A stretch of 64,000 nucleotides of DNA from Burkholderia paludis (GTDB taxonomy: Bacteria > Pseudomonadota > Gammaproteobacteria > Burkholderiales > Burkholderiaceae): contig NZ_JPGL01000028.1 in the NCBI RefSeq assembly GCF_000732615.1, positions 47,178 through 111,177 on the forward strand, given 5' to 3'. Both the position numbers and the translations under genes were made by a program. The notes under the pieces are model-generated. The model did not search any database, was not told the origin of the DNA, and was given only the letters and a program-made list of their open reading frames with translations. Positions 28,546 to 39,006 of this stretch are shown piece by piece. The number at the start of each line of letters is the position of its first letter. Within the stretch, counting starts at the first letter, position 1.

Positions 28546-28947
28546 TTAGATACGACGACGCTTCGGCGGGCGGCAGCCGTTGTGCGGAATCGGGGTGACG
28601 TCCGAAATCGCGGTGATCTTGATGCCGAGGCCGTGCAGTGCGCGCACTGCCGACTCGCGACCCGGGCCCGGGCCCTTGATCCGCACTTCCAGATTCTTCA
28701 CGCCGTATTCCATCGCGACGCGGCCAGCCGACTCGGCTGCGACCTGGGCAGCGAACGGCGTCGATTTGCGCGAGCCCTTGAAGCCCTGACCGCCCGACGT
28801 CGCCCATGCCAGTGCGTTGCCTTGGCGATCGGTGATCGTGATGATCGTGTTGTTGAACGACGCGTGAACGTGAACCACGCCTTCAGCGACGTTCTTCTTA
28901 ACCTTCTTGCGAACGCGTTGCGCCGCGGTGTTCGAAGCCTTAGCCAT
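28546..28947 (-). CDS. rpsK: 30S ribosomal protein S11
   Basis: Platform protein near the Shine-Dalgarno/anti-Shine-Dalgarno helix. 133 residues. Signature region [21 protein letters not shown] and the C-terminal [15 protein letters not shown] are intact. The first 15 residues carry the lysine/arginine-rich tail. It follows rpsM by 28 bases. Confidence 0.98.
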
Positions 28948-28975
28948 TACGTTTTCCTGTAACTGTCAGTTCCGC

Positions 28976-29341
28976 TTACTTCTTCAGCGCTTGCGCTGCA
29001 CGACGCGGACCCTTGCGAGTACGTGCGTTCGTACGCGTACGCTGACCGCGCATCGGCAGGCCCTTGCGATGACGAACGCCACGGTAGCAACCGAGGTCCA
29101 TCAGGCGCTTGATGTTCATCGTCACTTCACGGCGCAGATCGCCTTCGACGACAAACTTGCCCACTTCTTCACGCAGCTTTTCCAAGTCTGCGTCGGTCAG
29201 GTCCTTGACCTTCTTCGAAAAATCGACGCCAGCTGCCACGCAGATGCTGCGCGAACGGGTGCGGCCGATACCAAAGATAGCCGTCAGGCCAATCTCGGTA
29301 TGCTGGTGATTCGGGATGTTAACCCCTGCGATACGAGCCAT
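28976..29341 (-). CDS. rpsM: 30S ribosomal protein S13
   Basis: Head protein that contacts L5 and P-site tRNA. 121 residues. [19 protein letters not shown] start, helix-two-turn-helix core, and the tRNA-contacting basic tail [18 protein letters not shown]. Follows rpmJ, the order seen in alpha operons. Confidence 0.98.
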   Translation of the reverse strand: MARIAGVNIPNHQHTEIGLTAIFGIGRTRSRSICVAAGVDFSKKVKDLTDADLEKLREEVGKFVVEGDLRREVTMNIKRLMDLGCYRGVRHRKGLPMRGQRTRTNARTRKGPRRAAQALKK

Positions 29342-29379
29342 TGTTTTTCCTCAAACAAAAAGCGCAAACAAACGCGCGG

Positions 29380-29496
29380 TCAGCCTTGGCGCTGCTTGTG
29401 GCGCGGATCCGAGCTGCAGATCACGCGAACGACGCCTTTGCGCTTGATGATCTTGCAATTGCGGCAAATGCGCTTAACCGATGCCATCACTTTCAT
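29380..29496 (-). CDS. rpmJ: 50S ribosomal protein L36
   Basis: Very small large-subunit protein of 38 residues (starts [20 protein letters not shown], ends HKQRQG). It is the zinc-binding form: cysteines in ICRNCK and ICSSDPRH with the histidine give the C-x2-C...C...H ribbon. Located between infA and rpsM as expected. Confidence 0.96.
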
Positions 29497-29516
29497 GATA
29501 ATACCCTTTTTTCAAA

Positions 29517-29735
29517 TCACTTCGCCCGGAACACGATCCGCGCACGAGACAGATCGTAAGGCGTCAATTCAACCGTCACCTTGTCGCCCGGGAGAATGCG
29601 GATGTAGTGCATCCGCATCTTTCCGGAGATATGCCCCAACACGACATGGCCGTTTTCCAGCTTCACACGGAAGGTCGCATTCGGGAGGTTTTCGATCACC
29701 TCACCTTGCATCTGGATTACATCGTCTTTGGCCAT
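29517..29735 (-). CDS. infA: Translation initiation factor IF-1
   Basis: Binds the ribosomal A site during initiation. 72 residues, a single OB-fold: [20 protein letters not shown], then [16 protein letters not shown] and the end [12 protein letters not shown]. Placed between secY and rpmJ, as in Gram-positive and betaproteobacterial alpha clusters (in E. coli infA lies elsewhere). The stop of secY is eight bases upstream. Confidence 0.97.
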   Translation of the reverse strand: MAKDDVIQMQGEVIENLPNATFRVKLENGHVVLGHISGKMRMHYIRILPGDKVTVELTPYDLSRARIVFRAK

Positions 29736-29743
29736 AGTCCTTT

Positions 29744-31093
29744 TTAACGCATTGGGATGTTGCCGCCCTTGAAGTTGGCCTTCTTGAGCAGTGACTCATA
29801 CTGTTGCGACATAACGTACGACTGCACCTGCGCCATAAAGTCCATCGTGACGACGACAATGATCAGCAGCGACGTTCCACCAAAATAAAACGGCACGTTC
29901 CAGCGCAGCACCAGGAATTCCGGCAGCAGACACACAAAGACGATGTAGATCGCACCGGCCAGCGTCAGACGCGTGAGGATGCGGTCGATATATCGTGCGG
30001 TCTGATCGCCCGGACGGATGCCCGGAACAAACGCGCCGCTCTTCTTCAGGTTGTCCGCGGTTTCCCTGCTGTTGAACACCAATGCGGTGTAGAAGAAGCA
30101 GAAAAACACGATCGCCAGCGTGTACAGCAGCACGTAGACCGGCTGGCCCGGCTTCAGCGCTTCCGCAACGTTATGCAACGTATTGGAAATCCAGCTTCCC
30201 GACGGCTGACCGGTACTGAACCAGCCGAGAATCGTTGCCGGGAACAGAATGATCGACGACGCGAAGATCGGCGGAATCACGCCCGACATGTTCAGCTTCA
30301 ACGGCAGGTGCGACGACTGCCCGCCGTAGATCTTGTTGCCGACCTGGCGCTTCGCGTAGTTCACGAGGATCTTGCGCTGACCGCGTTCGATGAACACGAC
30401 CAGGTAAGTCACCGCGGCAATCAGAACGACGATGATGATCGCCGAGAACGGCCCCATCGAACCCGTTTTCACCAGTTCGAGCAACCCACCCACGGCATTC
30501 GGGAACCCTGCTGCGATCCCGCCGAAGATGATGATCGAGATACCGTTGCCCAGACCGCGCTCGGTAATCTGCTCGCCAAGCCACATCAGGAACATCGTAC
30601 CGGTTACCAGCGTCACGACCGTGGTCAGGCGGAACAGCATGCCGGGATCGGTGACGAGGCCCGGCTGGTTTTCCAGCGCAGCCGCGATACCGAACGCCTG
30701 GAAGGTCGCGAGCACCACGGTGAAATACCGCGTGTACTGCGTGATCTTCCGTTGCCCTGCCTGCCCTTCCTTCTTCAGCGCCTCGAGCTGCGGCGAGACG
30801 ATCGCCAACAACTGCATGATGATCGACGCCGAAATGTACGGCATGATCCCCAGCGCAAAGATCGTGAAGCGGGAAAGCGCGCCACCCGAGAACATGTTGA
30901 ACATGCCCAGGATGCCGCCCGCCTGGCTCTGGAACAGCTTCGCCAGTTGATCCGGATCGATGCCCGGCACGGGAATGTGCGCGCCGATGCGATAGACGAT
31001 CAGCGCCAGGAGCAGGAACATCGCTCGCCGGCGCAGATCGCCGAATTTCGCCGTGCTTCGACCGGGTTTTGCAAGACTCGGGCTGTTAGCCAA
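29744..31093 (-). CDS. secY: Protein translocase subunit SecY
   Basis: Channel-forming subunit of the Sec translocon in the inner membrane. 449 residues with ten membrane segments. Family features: [16 protein letters not shown] after the first segment, [28 protein letters not shown] (split here across lines of the family signature), and GMGNGIS-type loop as [16 protein letters not shown]-terminal tail ends FKGGNIPMR. Between rplO and infA. Confidence 0.98.
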   Translation of the reverse strand: MANSPSLAKPGRSTAKFGDLRRRAMFLLLALIVYRIGAHIPVPGIDPDQLAKLFQSQAGGILGMFNMFSGGALSRFTIFALGIMPYISASIIMQLLAIVSPQLEALKKEGQAGQRKITQYTRYFTVVLATFQAFGIAAALENQPGLVTDPGMLFRLTTVVTLVTGTMFLMWLGEQITERGLGNGISIIIFGGIAAGFPNAVGGLLELVKTGSMGPFSAIIIVVLIAAVTYLVVFIERGQRKILVNYAKRQVGNKIYGGQSSHLPLKLNMSGVIPPIFASSIILFPATILGWFSTGQPSGSWISNTLHNVAEALKPGQPVYVLLYTLAIVFFCFFYTALVFNSRETADNLKKSGAFVPGIRPGDQTARYIDRILTRLTLAGAIYIVFVCLLPEFLVLRWNVPFYFGGTSLLIIVVVTMDFMAQVQSYVMSQQYESLLKKANFKGGNIPMR

Positions 31094-31135
31094 GTACCTT
31101 CTCCGATGAATGCAAGTGACGACGCGCTACGCGTG

Positions 31136-31570
31136 TCACTCGGCGAACGAACCGCCAGCCGCTTCGATCGCAGCGCGCGCACCCTTGGTGGCACCGAGAC
31201 CCTTCACGACGATCTTGCGCTTCAGTTCGCCCGTCGCGATGATCTTTGCGCTCTTCGTCAGCTCGCCGACCAGGCCGGCTTGCTTCAGTGCGAGCAGATC
31301 GATTTCATCGACCGGCAGCTTCTCGAGGTCGCCCAGGCGCACTTCACCGACGAATTCCTTCGTCAGCGACGTGAAGCCGCGCTTCGGCAGACGACGTTGC
31401 AGCGGCATCTGACCGCCTTCGAAACCGACTTTGTGGAAGCCGCCCGAACGCGATTTCTGACCCTTGTGACCACGGCCAGCCGTCTTGCCGAGGCCCGAAC
31501 CGATGCCACGGCCGACGCGACGCTTGGCGTGCTTGGCGCCAGCTGCCGGCTTCAGGTTATTCAATTCCAT
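31136..31570 (-). CDS. rplO: 50S ribosomal protein L15
   Basis: Large-subunit assembly protein. 144 residues. The N-terminus [20 protein letters not shown] runs into the glycine/arginine-rich extension [20 protein letters not shown] that threads into rRNA. The signature [18 protein letters not shown] is present. Placed between rpmD and secY. Confidence 0.98.
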   Translation of the reverse strand: MELNNLKPAAGAKHAKRRVGRGIGSGLGKTAGRGHKGQKSRSGGFHKVGFEGGQMPLQRRLPKRGFTSLTKEFVGEVRLGDLEKLPVDEIDLLALKQAGLVGELTKSAKIIATGELKRKIVVKGLGATKGARAAIEAAGGSFAE

Positions 31571-31596
31571 ATCAACTCCTTGATCCGTAGCGCCGC

Positions 31597-31779
31597 TTAC
31601 GCGATGACCTTAACGAGGTACGAGACCTTGTTGATCATGCCGCGGACCGCCGGCGTGTCCTGGAGCTCGCTAACCGAGTTGAGTCGGCGCAGGCCCAGAC
31701 CACGCACGGTCGCACGGTGCGATTCGCGGGTCCCGATCAGGCTCTTAACGAGCTGAACCTTGACAGTTTTTTCAGACAT
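31597..31779 (-). CDS. rpmD: 50S ribosomal protein L30
   Basis: 60 residues from [18 protein letters not shown]; a GTG three codons upstream is in frame but the ATG gives the family length. Core motif [11 protein letters not shown] and the end [14 protein letters not shown] are typical. It is 15 bases after the rpsE stop, with a GGGTGG site. Confidence 0.97.
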
Positions 31780-31794
31780 GGTGACCACCCGGGC

Positions 31795-32313
31795 TTAGCC
31801 CAAAATTTCTTCGACGGACTTGCCGCGCTTCGCCGCGATGTCTGCCGGGGTGGACTGCTTGCGCAGACCGTCCAGCGTGGCGCGAACGAGGTTGTACGGG
31901 TTCGTCGAACCGTGGCTCTTCGCCACGACGTTCTGAACGCCCATCACGTCGAACACTGCGCGCATCGGGCCGCCGGCGATCACGCCCGTACCTGCCTTCG
32001 CCGGAGCGAGGAGGACGGCCGATGCGCCGTGCTTGCCGTGCACTTCGTGTTGCAGCGTGCCGTTCTTGAGCGGCACCTTGAACATGTTGCGGCGAGCTTG
32101 TTCCATTGCCTTCTGGACAGCGACCGGCACTTCCTTCGCCTTGCCCTTGCCCATACCGATGCGGCCATCGCCGTCGCCAACCACGGTCAGTGCGGCGAAG
32201 CCGAGAATACGGCCACCCTTCACGACCTTGGTCACGCGGTTGACCGAAATCATCTTTTCACGAAGGCCGTCGTCGCGCTCGTCAGCCTGAACTTTCGCTT
32301 GCATCTTTGCCAT
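31795..32313 (-). CDS. rpsE: 30S ribosomal protein S5
   Basis: Decoding-fidelity protein near the mRNA entry channel. 172 residues. dsRBD-like N domain: [20 protein letters not shown], followed by [15 protein letters not shown] and [20 protein letters not shown]. The spectinomycin-loop region ([10 protein letters not shown]) is wild type. Confidence 0.98.
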
Positions 32314-32327
32314 GACGAATTCCTTCC

Positions 32328-32693
32328 TTAGAACTTGAGCCCAGCTTCGCGAGCTGCCTCAGCCAGCGCCTTGACGCGGCCGTGGTAGCGGAAGCCCGAG
32401 CGGTCGAAGGCGACGGATTCGATGCCGGCAGCCTTTGCCTTCTCGGCAATACGCTTGCCGATCAGCGTCGCGGCATTAACGTTGCCGCCCTTGCCCGACT
32501 TGTCGGCCAGTTCTGCGCGCACTTCTGCTTCGAGCGTCGACGCGCTGGCGAGCACCTTGGTGCCGCAGGGCGAGAACACTTGAGCGTAGATGTGCGTGTT
32601 CGTGCGATGCACGGCGAGACGCGCGACCTGCAGCTCAGCGATCTTGATACGCGTCTGGCGAGCGCGGCGCAGGCGAGATTGAGTCTTATCCAT
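32328..32693 (-). CDS. rplR: 50S ribosomal protein L18
   Basis: 5S rRNA-binding protein. 121 residues. [20 protein letters not shown] start, [13 protein letters not shown] strand and the C-terminal [20 protein letters not shown] motif. Sits 14 bases before rpsE start in transcription order. Confidence 0.98.
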
Positions 32694-32705
32694 GATTGCG
32701 CACCC

Positions 32706-33236
32706 TTACTTCTTCTTCGTTTCTTTGAGGATCACAACCTCGTCGGCATAGCGCACGCCCTTGCCCTTGTAGGGCTCCGGCGGACGGTAACCGCGGACTT
32801 CCGCAGCCACTTGACCGACTTGTTGCTTGTTGATCCCCTTGATCACGATTTCGGTTTGCGTCGGGGTTTCAGCCTTGACGCCTTCCGGCATCTGGTGCAC
32901 CACCGGGTGCGAGAAACCCAGCGACAGGTTCAGCTTGTCGCCTTGCGCTTGTGCACGATAACCGACGCCAACCAGCGTCAGCTTGCGCTCGAAACCCTTG
33001 GTCACGCCGTGCACGGCATTCGCGATGATCGCGCGCATCGTGCCCGACAGTGCATTTGCTTCGCGGCTTTCGTTCACCGGCGACAGGTTCAGCGTGCCGT
33101 CGTTGTTCGCCACGTTCACGAGCGGATTGATCGCTTGCGTGATGGTGCCCAGCGGGCCCTTGACGATGATTGCACCGTCGGCCAGCTTGACTTCCGCGCC
33201 TTGCAGCGCGATCGGGCTCTTACCTACTCGAGACAT
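32706..33236 (-). CDS. rplF: 50S ribosomal protein L6
   Basis: Two-domain protein close to the sarcin-ricin loop. 176 residues. [16 protein letters not shown] start; the C-terminal signature [16 protein letters not shown] is intact. It is 18 bases after rpsH. Confidence 0.98.
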   Translation of the reverse strand: MSRVGKSPIALQGAEVKLADGAIIVKGPLGTITQAINPLVNVANNDGTLNLSPVNESREANALSGTMRAIIANAVHGVTKGFERKLTLVGVGYRAQAQGDKLNLSLGFSHPVVHQMPEGVKAETPTQTEIVIKGINKQQVGQVAAEVRGYRPPEPYKGKGVRYADEVVILKETKKK

Positions 33237-33254
33237 GTTTCTCTCTCCTCGGCT

Positions 33255-33650
33255 TTAAGCGACGTAGCAGATGACTTCGCCGCCGACGCCGGTAGCGCGC
33301 GCCTTGCGGTCGGTCATCACGCCCTTCGGCGTCGACACGATTGCCACGCCGAGGCCGTTCATGACCTGCGGAATGTCGTTACGACCGCGGTACACGCGCA
33401 GGCCAGGCTTCGACACGCGCTCGAGGCGTTCGATAACCGGACGGCCGGCGTAGTACTTCAGCGCGATGTTCAGTTCTGCCTTCGCGCCTTCGCTCTTCAC
33501 CGCGAAATCGTCGATATAACCTTCGTCCTTCAGGACTTGCGCGATTGCAACCTTGACCTTCGACGAGGGCATCGCGACCGATACCTTCTCGACCATCTGC
33601 GCGTTGCGGATGCGAGTCAGCATATCGGCGATAGGATCACTCATGCTCAT
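33255..33650 (-). CDS. rpsH: 30S ribosomal protein S8
   Basis: Central-domain 16S rRNA binder; in E. coli it represses the spc operon by binding near rplE. 131 residues from [18 protein letters not shown]-terminal signature [28 protein letters not shown] block is present (here cited in part: [12 protein letters not shown]). 14 bases after rpsN. Confidence 0.97.
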   Translation of the reverse strand: MSMSDPIADMLTRIRNAQMVEKVSVAMPSSKVKVAIAQVLKDEGYIDDFAVKSEGAKAELNIALKYYAGRPVIERLERVSKPGLRVYRGRNDIPQVMNGLGVAIVSTPKGVMTDRKARATGVGGEVICYVA

Positions 33651-33664
33651 TTACGTTTCTCCTA

Positions 33665-33970
33665 TTACCAGCTCGCCTTGGTCAGGCCAGGAATCTCGCC
33701 ACGGAATGCGATTTCACGAATCTTGTTACGCGCGAGGCCGAATTTGCGGAACGTGCCACGCGGACGGCCCGTGATCGCGCAGCGGTTACGCTGGCGGGTC
33801 GGGTTTGCGTTGCGGGGCAGTTGCTGCAGCTCCAGGCGTGCTTCGTAGCGCTCTTCTTCCGACTTGCTTTGGTCTTCGACGATCGCCTTCAGCGCTTCGC
33901 GCTTAGCTGCGAACTTCGCGACCAGGCGGGCGCGCTTCTTTTCACGTTCGATCAGTGCCAGTTTAGCCAC
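33665..33970 (-). CDS. rpsN: 30S ribosomal protein S14
   Basis: 101 residues, the long zinc-independent form: no C-x2-C pairs are seen. [20 protein letters not shown] start and the C-terminal motif [20 protein letters not shown]. Seven bases after rplE. Confidence 0.98.
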   Translation of the reverse strand: MAKLALIEREKKRARLVAKFAAKREALKAIVEDQSKSEEERYEARLELQQLPRNANPTRQRNRCAITGRPRGTFRKFGLARNKIREIAFRGEIPGLTKASW

Positions 33971-33977
33971 GGTAACC

Positions 33978-34517
33978 TCAGTTTCTGAACGGGAACTTGA
34001 AGCTGGCGAGCAGAGCCTTTGCTTCGTCGTCGGTCTTCGCAGTCGTCGTGATGCTGATGTTCAGCCCACGCAGTGCGTCGATCTTGTCGTAATCGATTTC
34101 GGGGAAAATGATCTGCTCTTTCACACCGATGTTGTAGTTGCCACGGCCATCGAAAGCACGACCCGACACACCGCGGAAGTCACGCACGCGGGGCAGGGCG
34201 ACCGTCACGAAACGGTCGAGGAATTCGTACATTGCACGGCCACGCAGCGTCACCATCGCGCCGATCGGGTAACCCTGGCGGATCTTGAAGCCTGCGATTG
34301 CCTTGCGCGCCTTCGTGACGACCGGCTTCTGGCCGGCGATCTTCGTGAGGTCGCCAACGGCGTTCTCGATGATCTTCTTGTCAGCGATCGCTTCGCCAAG
34401 ACCCATGTTCAGCGTGATCTTGGTGATGCGCGGCACTTCCATGACCGACTTGTAACCGAACTTCTCGATCAGGCCGGGCACAACCTTTTCTTTGTAAAAC
34501 TCTTGAAAACGAGCCAT
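33978..34517 (-). CDS. rplE: 50S ribosomal protein L5
   Basis: 5S rRNA-binding protein of the central protuberance. 179 residues. [20 protein letters not shown] start, [15 protein letters not shown] motif, [18 protein letters not shown] and [17 protein letters not shown]. Follows rplX by 16 bases. Confidence 0.98.
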   Translation of the reverse strand: MARFQEFYKEKVVPGLIEKFGYKSVMEVPRITKITLNMGLGEAIADKKIIENAVGDLTKIAGQKPVVTKARKAIAGFKIRQGYPIGAMVTLRGRAMYEFLDRFVTVALPRVRDFRGVSGRAFDGRGNYNIGVKEQIIFPEIDYDKIDALRGLNISITTTAKTDDEAKALLASFKFPFRN

Positions 34518-34533
34518 TTTTTACTCCGCTGCG

Positions 34534-34842
34534 TCAGGCGCTCAGTACGGCACCGGTCGTCTTCAGGAAGCGAACCTTCTTGCCTTCCTCGACCTTGATG
34601 CCAACACGCGACGCCTTGCCATTCGCGTCGACCAGTGCGACGTTCGAAATATGCAGGGGCATCGTCTTCGCTTCCACACCGCCCGTCGTACCCTTCATCG
34701 GGTTCGGCTTCACATGCTTCTTGACGAGGTTGATACCTTCAACCGTCACATGCTCAGCACCGACAGCCAGCACGACGCCGCGCTTGCCCTTGTCCTTGCC
34801 GGTGACAACGATAACTTCGTCACCCTTGCGAATCTTGTTCAT
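34534..34842 (-). CDS. rplX: 50S ribosomal protein L24
   Basis: Assembly initiator for the large subunit. 102 residues. KOW motif [19 protein letters not shown] near the N-terminus, and [13 protein letters not shown]. Nine bases after rplN, in the usual spc order. Confidence 0.98.
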
Positions 34843-34851
34843 CGCGACTCC

Positions 34852-35220
34852 TTACAGCACTTCCGGCGCCAGCGAAACGATCTTCATGAATCGTTCGCTA
34901 CGCAGCTCACGCGTCACCGGCCCGAAGATACGGGTGCCGATCGGCTCGAGCTTGTTATTCAAAAGCACAGCGGCGTTGCCGTCGAACTTGATCAGCGAGC
35001 CGTCTTGACGGCGGACGCCCTTGGCGGTGCGGACCACCACGGCGTTGTAAATTTCGCCTTTCTTCACGCGCCCGCGCGGCGTTGCCTCTTTGACGGTCAC
35101 CTTGATGATGTCGCCAATGCTGGCATAACGACGCTTCGAGCCGCCGAGCACCTTGATGCACATGACTTCACGTGCACCCGTGTTGTCGGCTACTTCGAGC
35201 CGAGATTCGGTCTGGATCAT
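34852..35220 (-). CDS. rplN: 50S ribosomal protein L14
   Basis: 122 residues from [20 protein letters not shown]. Signature region [22 protein letters not shown] (in part) and the end [12 protein letters not shown] are intact. The frame stays open 66 codons upstream into a leader, which I do not accept as coding. First gene after a promoter in the rpsQ-rplN gap, that is, the head of the spc cluster. Confidence 0.98.
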   Translation of the reverse strand: MIQTESRLEVADNTGAREVMCIKVLGGSKRRYASIGDIIKVTVKEATPRGRVKKGEIYNAVVVRTAKGVRRQDGSLIKFDGNAAVLLNNKLEPIGTRIFGPVTRELRSERFMKIVSLAPEVL

Positions 35221-35430
35221 GGTTTGTCTTTCCCAACTTAATCCGGATGCACCACCATGATGCATACGGTCAGTCTTGGTCCCGTCAGCCAATCGGCTGC
35301 TTGGGTTGGAACAGCAGCGACGGCAAACGAAACCCGCCATCGCAATTCGGTGAATCTTTCGGACAGGCTGGCGCCAGTCCGCTTCCCCCACCAACTTCGC
35401 CCGCGACGGGGCTCCCATAAAGAGGGAAGA
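35221..35430 (-). other. Leader of the spc cluster (non-coding)
   Basis: About 210 bases between the predicted promoter and rplN without a credible gene. A minus-strand frame of 67 codons crosses the promoter and lacks a ribosome site. The region may form a 5' untranslated leader; I see no match to a known ribosomal-protein control structure. Confidence 0.55.
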
Positions 35431-35435
35431 CCAGG

Positions 35436-35463
35436 ATTATAACAAATAATCCTGGCCACGCAA
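35436..35463 (-). promoter_or_regulatory. Promoter of the spc cluster, overlapped by an inverted repeat
   Basis: On the minus strand TTGCGT (-35, 35458-35463), 16 bases, then TATAAT (-10, 35436-35441). The -10 lies within a perfect 10-base inverted repeat CCAGGATTAT / ATAATCCTGG (35431-35440 and 35446-35455). It lies exactly at the S10/spc boundary, where E. coli has its spc promoter. Confidence 0.75.
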
Positions 35464-35529
35464 GCAAAAACTTTGCGATTTCAAGCACTTCGCGGAGAAG
35501 TGCCCGTTACTGCCTACTGCACTGCCCGC

Positions 35530-35802
35530 TTAGATGACGCGAGCTGCTTCGACGAGGCGCGACACCGTCCAGGCCTTCGTCTTCGAAACAGGACGAGTTT
35601 CCTGGATTTCGACGAGATCGCCTTCGTTGCAGGTGTTCGCTTCATCGTGCGCGTGGTACTTCTTCGAGCGCACGACATACTTGCCGTAGATCGGGTGCTT
35701 GACGCGGTGCTCGATCAGCACGGTGACGGTCTTGTCCATCTTGTTGCTGACGACCCGACCGACCAGCGTCCGCTTCAGCGAGGTTTTCACGCTATCGTTC
35801 AT
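35530..35802 (-). CDS. rpsQ: 30S ribosomal protein S17
   Basis: OB-fold primary 16S rRNA binder. 90 residues. [20 protein letters not shown] and [19 protein letters not shown] are the family landmarks. Its start overlaps the rpmC stop by four bases. Last gene of the S10 cluster. Confidence 0.98.
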
Positions 35803-35993
35803 TTCTGGTTCGCCTTCTGAGTCATGACGGTCCGCACACGTGCGATGTCGCGACGAACCTTCTTCAGCTGGCTCGTGTTCGTGAGCTGCTGGGTCGCGAG
35901 TTGCATGCGCAGGCCGAATTGCGCCTTCAGCAGGTCCGCCAGCTCCTTGTTGAGCGCGGCCTGGTCTTTCTGGAGAAGTTCGGAAGCCTTCAT
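35799..35993 (-). CDS. rpmC: 50S ribosomal protein L29
   Basis: 64-residue helical hairpin at the exit tunnel, a docking site for SRP and trigger factor. [20 protein letters not shown] and the conserved [14 protein letters not shown]. Nine bases after rplP, overlapping rpsQ. Confidence 0.98.
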
Positions 35994-36002
35994 GTTTTCT
36001 CC

Positions 36003-36419
36003 TTAGGCGCCGAGCTGGCGCACGATGAATGCCGTCTTCAGCGGCAGCTTGGCTGCAGCCAGACGGAACGCTTCGCGTGCCAGTTCTTCGGTTACGCCGT
36101 CCATTTCATAGAGCATCTTGCCCGGCTGAATCTCCGCGACGTAGTACTCCGGGTTACCCTTACCGTTACCCATACGCACTTCGGCCGGCTTCTGCGAAAT
36201 CGGCTTGTCCGGGAAGATCCGGATCCAGATGCGGCCGCCACGCTTGATGTGACGCGTCATTGCACGACGCGCCGCTTCAATCTGGCGTGCGGTCAAACGA
36301 CCGCGACCGATCGCCTTCAGGCCGAAGTCACCGAACGACACTGCGTTGCCGCGCGTCGCCTTGCCGGTGTTACGACCCTTCTGCTCTTTACGATACTTCC
36401 TGCGTTTCGGTTGCAGCAT
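36003..36419 (-). CDS. rplP: 50S ribosomal protein L16
   Basis: Contacts A-site tRNA and helps form the peptidyl-transferase centre. 138 residues. [19 protein letters not shown] start, [21 protein letters not shown], and [10 protein letters not shown]. Two bases after the rpsC stop. Confidence 0.98.
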
Positions 36420-36421
36420 CG

Positions 36422-37222
36422 TTATTCTCCAGTCTTGCCGTCTTCGGGCTTGCCGGCGCCACGGCGCGGTGCGCCACGACGAGCACCCGGAGCGCCGCCT
36501 TCGCCGTCACGGCGCGGACGACGGTCGCCCGGACGCGCATTGCGACGCGGACGCTTGTCTTCGGCTACTTCTTCCACCACCGGTGCGTCGTTGCGGCCGA
36601 GCGTGTCGCCCTTGTAGACCCACACCTTGACGCCGATGATCCCGTAGGTCGTCTTCGCTTCCGAGGTTGCGTAGTCGATATCAGCACGCAGCGTGTGAAG
36701 GGGCACGCGACCTTCGCGATACCACTCCGTACGAGCGATTTCGATACCGTTCAGACGGCCCGCGCTCATGATCTTGATGCCCTGGGCACCCAGACGCATC
36801 GCGTTCTGCATCGCACGCTTCATCGCGCGACGGAACATGATCCGGCGCTCGAGCTGTTGCGTGATCGAGTCAGCGATCAGCTGAGCATCGGTTTCCGGCT
36901 TGCGGATCTCTTCGATGTTGACGTGAACCGGCACGCCCATGCGGCGTTGCAGTTCCGTCTTCAGCTGTTCGATATCCTCGCCCTTCTTGCCGATGACCAC
37001 ACCCGGACGCGAGCTGTAAATCGTGATGCGCGCGTTCTTCGCCGGACGCTCGATGACGACCCGACCGACCGAAGCGTTCTTCAGCTTCTTCTTCAGGTAT
37101 TCACGAACACCGATGTCTTCCTGAAGCATCGCCGCGAAATTGTTGTTGTTCGCGTACCAACGCGAAGCCCAATTGCGGCTGACAGCCAGGCGGAAGCCAG
37201 TCGGATGAATTTTCTGTCCCAT
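36422..37222 (-). CDS. rpsC: 30S ribosomal protein S3
   Basis: mRNA entry-channel protein with helicase-like activity. 266 residues, longer than E. coli S3 (233) because of a basic C-terminal tail ([20 protein letters not shown]) usual in Burkholderia. KH domain: [37 protein letters not shown] is the canonical start. Confidence 0.98.
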   Translation of the reverse strand: MGQKIHPTGFRLAVSRNWASRWYANNNNFAAMLQEDIGVREYLKKKLKNASVGRVVIERPAKNARITIYSSRPGVVIGKKGEDIEQLKTELQRRMGVPVHVNIEEIRKPETDAQLIADSITQQLERRIMFRRAMKRAMQNAMRLGAQGIKIMSAGRLNGIEIARTEWYREGRVPLHTLRADIDYATSEAKTTYGIIGVKVWVYKGDTLGRNDAPVVEEVAEDKRPRRNARPGDRRPRRDGEGGAPGARRGAPRRGAGKPEDGKTGE

Positions 37223-37233
37223 CGTATGGCTCC

Positions 37234-37563
37234 TTAATTCCCGACCGTCACAGTGATGTGACAGGATTGCTTCTCGATGCGGTTACCGCGGCCCTTGGCG
37301 CGCGCGGTGAAACGCTTGAGCGATGCAGCCTTGTCGACGTAGATGCTCTTGATCTTGAGCTCGTCGATATCGGCGCCTTCGTTGTGCTCCGCATTCGCGA
37401 TTGCCGACAGCACAACCTTCTTCACGATGCCAGCCGCTTTCTTCGGCGAGAACGTCAGAACGTTCAGCGCCTTGTCGACCGGCAAACCGCGGATCTGGTC
37501 AGCCACAAGGCGCGTTTTTTGCGCCGAGATGCGGGCACCGCGATGAATTGCTTTCACTTCCAT
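37234..37563 (-). CDS. rplV: 50S ribosomal protein L22
   Basis: 109 residues. Its long beta hairpin lines the exit tunnel. Landmarks: [20 protein letters not shown] and [20 protein letters not shown], the tunnel loop in wild-type form. 11 bases before rpsC in transcription. Confidence 0.98.
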
Positions 37564-37575
37564 CTTGATTGCCCC

Positions 37576-37851
37576 TTATTTCTTGGCCTTCTTGTCGGCC
37601 GCGTGACCCTTGAACGTACGGGTCAGTGCGAACTCGCCAAGCTTGTGGCCGACCATGTTTTCCGAGATGTACACCGGAACGTGTTGACGGCCGTTATGAA
37701 CGGCGATCGTCAGGCCGATGAAATCCGGCAGAATCGTCGAGCGACGCGACCAGGTCTTGATCGGCTTTTTGTCGCGCGAAGCTGCAGCCGCCTCAACTTT
37801 CTTCAGCAAATGGGCGTCGCAGAACGGACCTTTTTTTACAGAACGTGCCAT
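37576..37851 (-). CDS. rpsS: 30S ribosomal protein S19
   Basis: Head protein beside S13. 91 residues. [20 protein letters not shown] start, [19 protein letters not shown] and the signature [19 protein letters not shown]. 10 bases after rplB. Confidence 0.98.
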
Positions 37852-37861
37852 TGCCTACTCC

Positions 37862-38689
37862 TTAACGCTTGTGACGGCGCTGGACGATCATCGTCGTCGT
37901 GCGCTTGTTGCTACGGGTGCGATAACCCTTAGCCGGCGTACCCCACGGGCTAACCGGATCGCGACCTGCAGCCGTCTTGCCCTCACCACCACCGTGCGGG
38001 TGATCAACCGGGTTCATCGCAACGCCACGCACCGTCGGGCGGATACCGCGCCAGCGGTTCGCGCCAGCCTTGCCGATCTGGCGCAGGCTATGCTCTTCGT
38101 TGCCGACTTCACCGATCGTTGCACGGCACTCGATGTGCACGCGGCGGATTTCGCCCGAACGCAGACGAACCTGCGCGTAGACGCCTTCACGTGCGAGCAG
38201 CATGGCCGACGTGCCAGCCGAACGCGCCATTTGCGCGCCCTTGCCCGGCAGCATCTCGATGCAGTGGATCGTCGTACCGACCGGAATGTTGCGGATCGGC
38301 AGCGTGTTGCCTGCACGGATCGGCGCTTCCGAACCCGACATCAGCTGTTGGCCGACGGTCAGGCCCTTCGGGGCGATGATGTAGCGGCGTTCGCCGTCTG
38401 CGTAGAGCACCAGCGCGATGTTCGCGCTACGGTTCGGGTCGTACTCGAGACGCTCGACCTTTGCCGGAATGCCATCCTTCGTGCGACGGAAATCGACGAT
38501 ACGATAGTGCTGCTTGTGACCACCACCCTTGTGACGCGTGGTGATACGGCCGTTGTTGTTACGGCCGGCGGTCGAGCTCTGCGAGTCGAGCAGTGCCGCG
38601 AACGGCTTGCCCTGGTGCAGGTTCTTGTTGACCACCTTGACCATCGCGCGGCGACCCGGCGAAGTCGGTTTAACTTTAACGATTGCCAT
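37862..38689 (-). CDS. rplB: 50S ribosomal protein L2
   Basis: Core protein of the peptidyl-transferase region and inter-subunit bridge. 275 residues. The essential histidine motif is in [17 protein letters not shown]; also [19 protein letters not shown]. Two bases separate it from rplW. Confidence 0.98.
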
Positions 38690-38691
38690 GA

Positions 38692-39006
38692 TTACTTGGC
38701 CTCCGCTTCAAAGTTGATTTCCTGGCCGGGCTTCAGGCAGACATACGCCTTCTTCACGTCCTTGCGGCGGCCCATCGAACGGCCAAAGCGCTTTTGCTTG
38801 CCCTTCTGAACCAGCACGTTGACGGAATCAACTTCAACCTTGAACAGCAGCTCGACAGCCGCCTTCACTTCCTGCTTCGTGGCATCCGGTGCGACTTCGA
38901 ACACGACTTGCTCGTTCTTGTCGGCAACCAGCGTCGCCTTTTCCGAGATCACCGGTGCGAGCAGGACCTGCATCAAACGATGATCGTTCTTGCGAATCTC
39001 GCTCAT
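38692..39006 (-). CDS. rplW: 50S ribosomal protein L23
   Basis: Exit-tunnel docking site for trigger factor and SRP. 104 residues. [20 protein letters not shown] and the rRNA-binding part [20 protein letters not shown]. The ATG overlaps the rplD stop by four bases. Confidence 0.98.

Noticed and set aside
34852..35418. L14 with a 66-residue extension
   Set aside because: L14 is 122 residues in essentially all bacteria; the extension lies in the spc leader.
35285..35488. 67-codon minus frame in the rpsQ-rplN gap
   Set aside because: It has a hydrophobic start but no ribosome site, and it runs across the predicted spc promoter.
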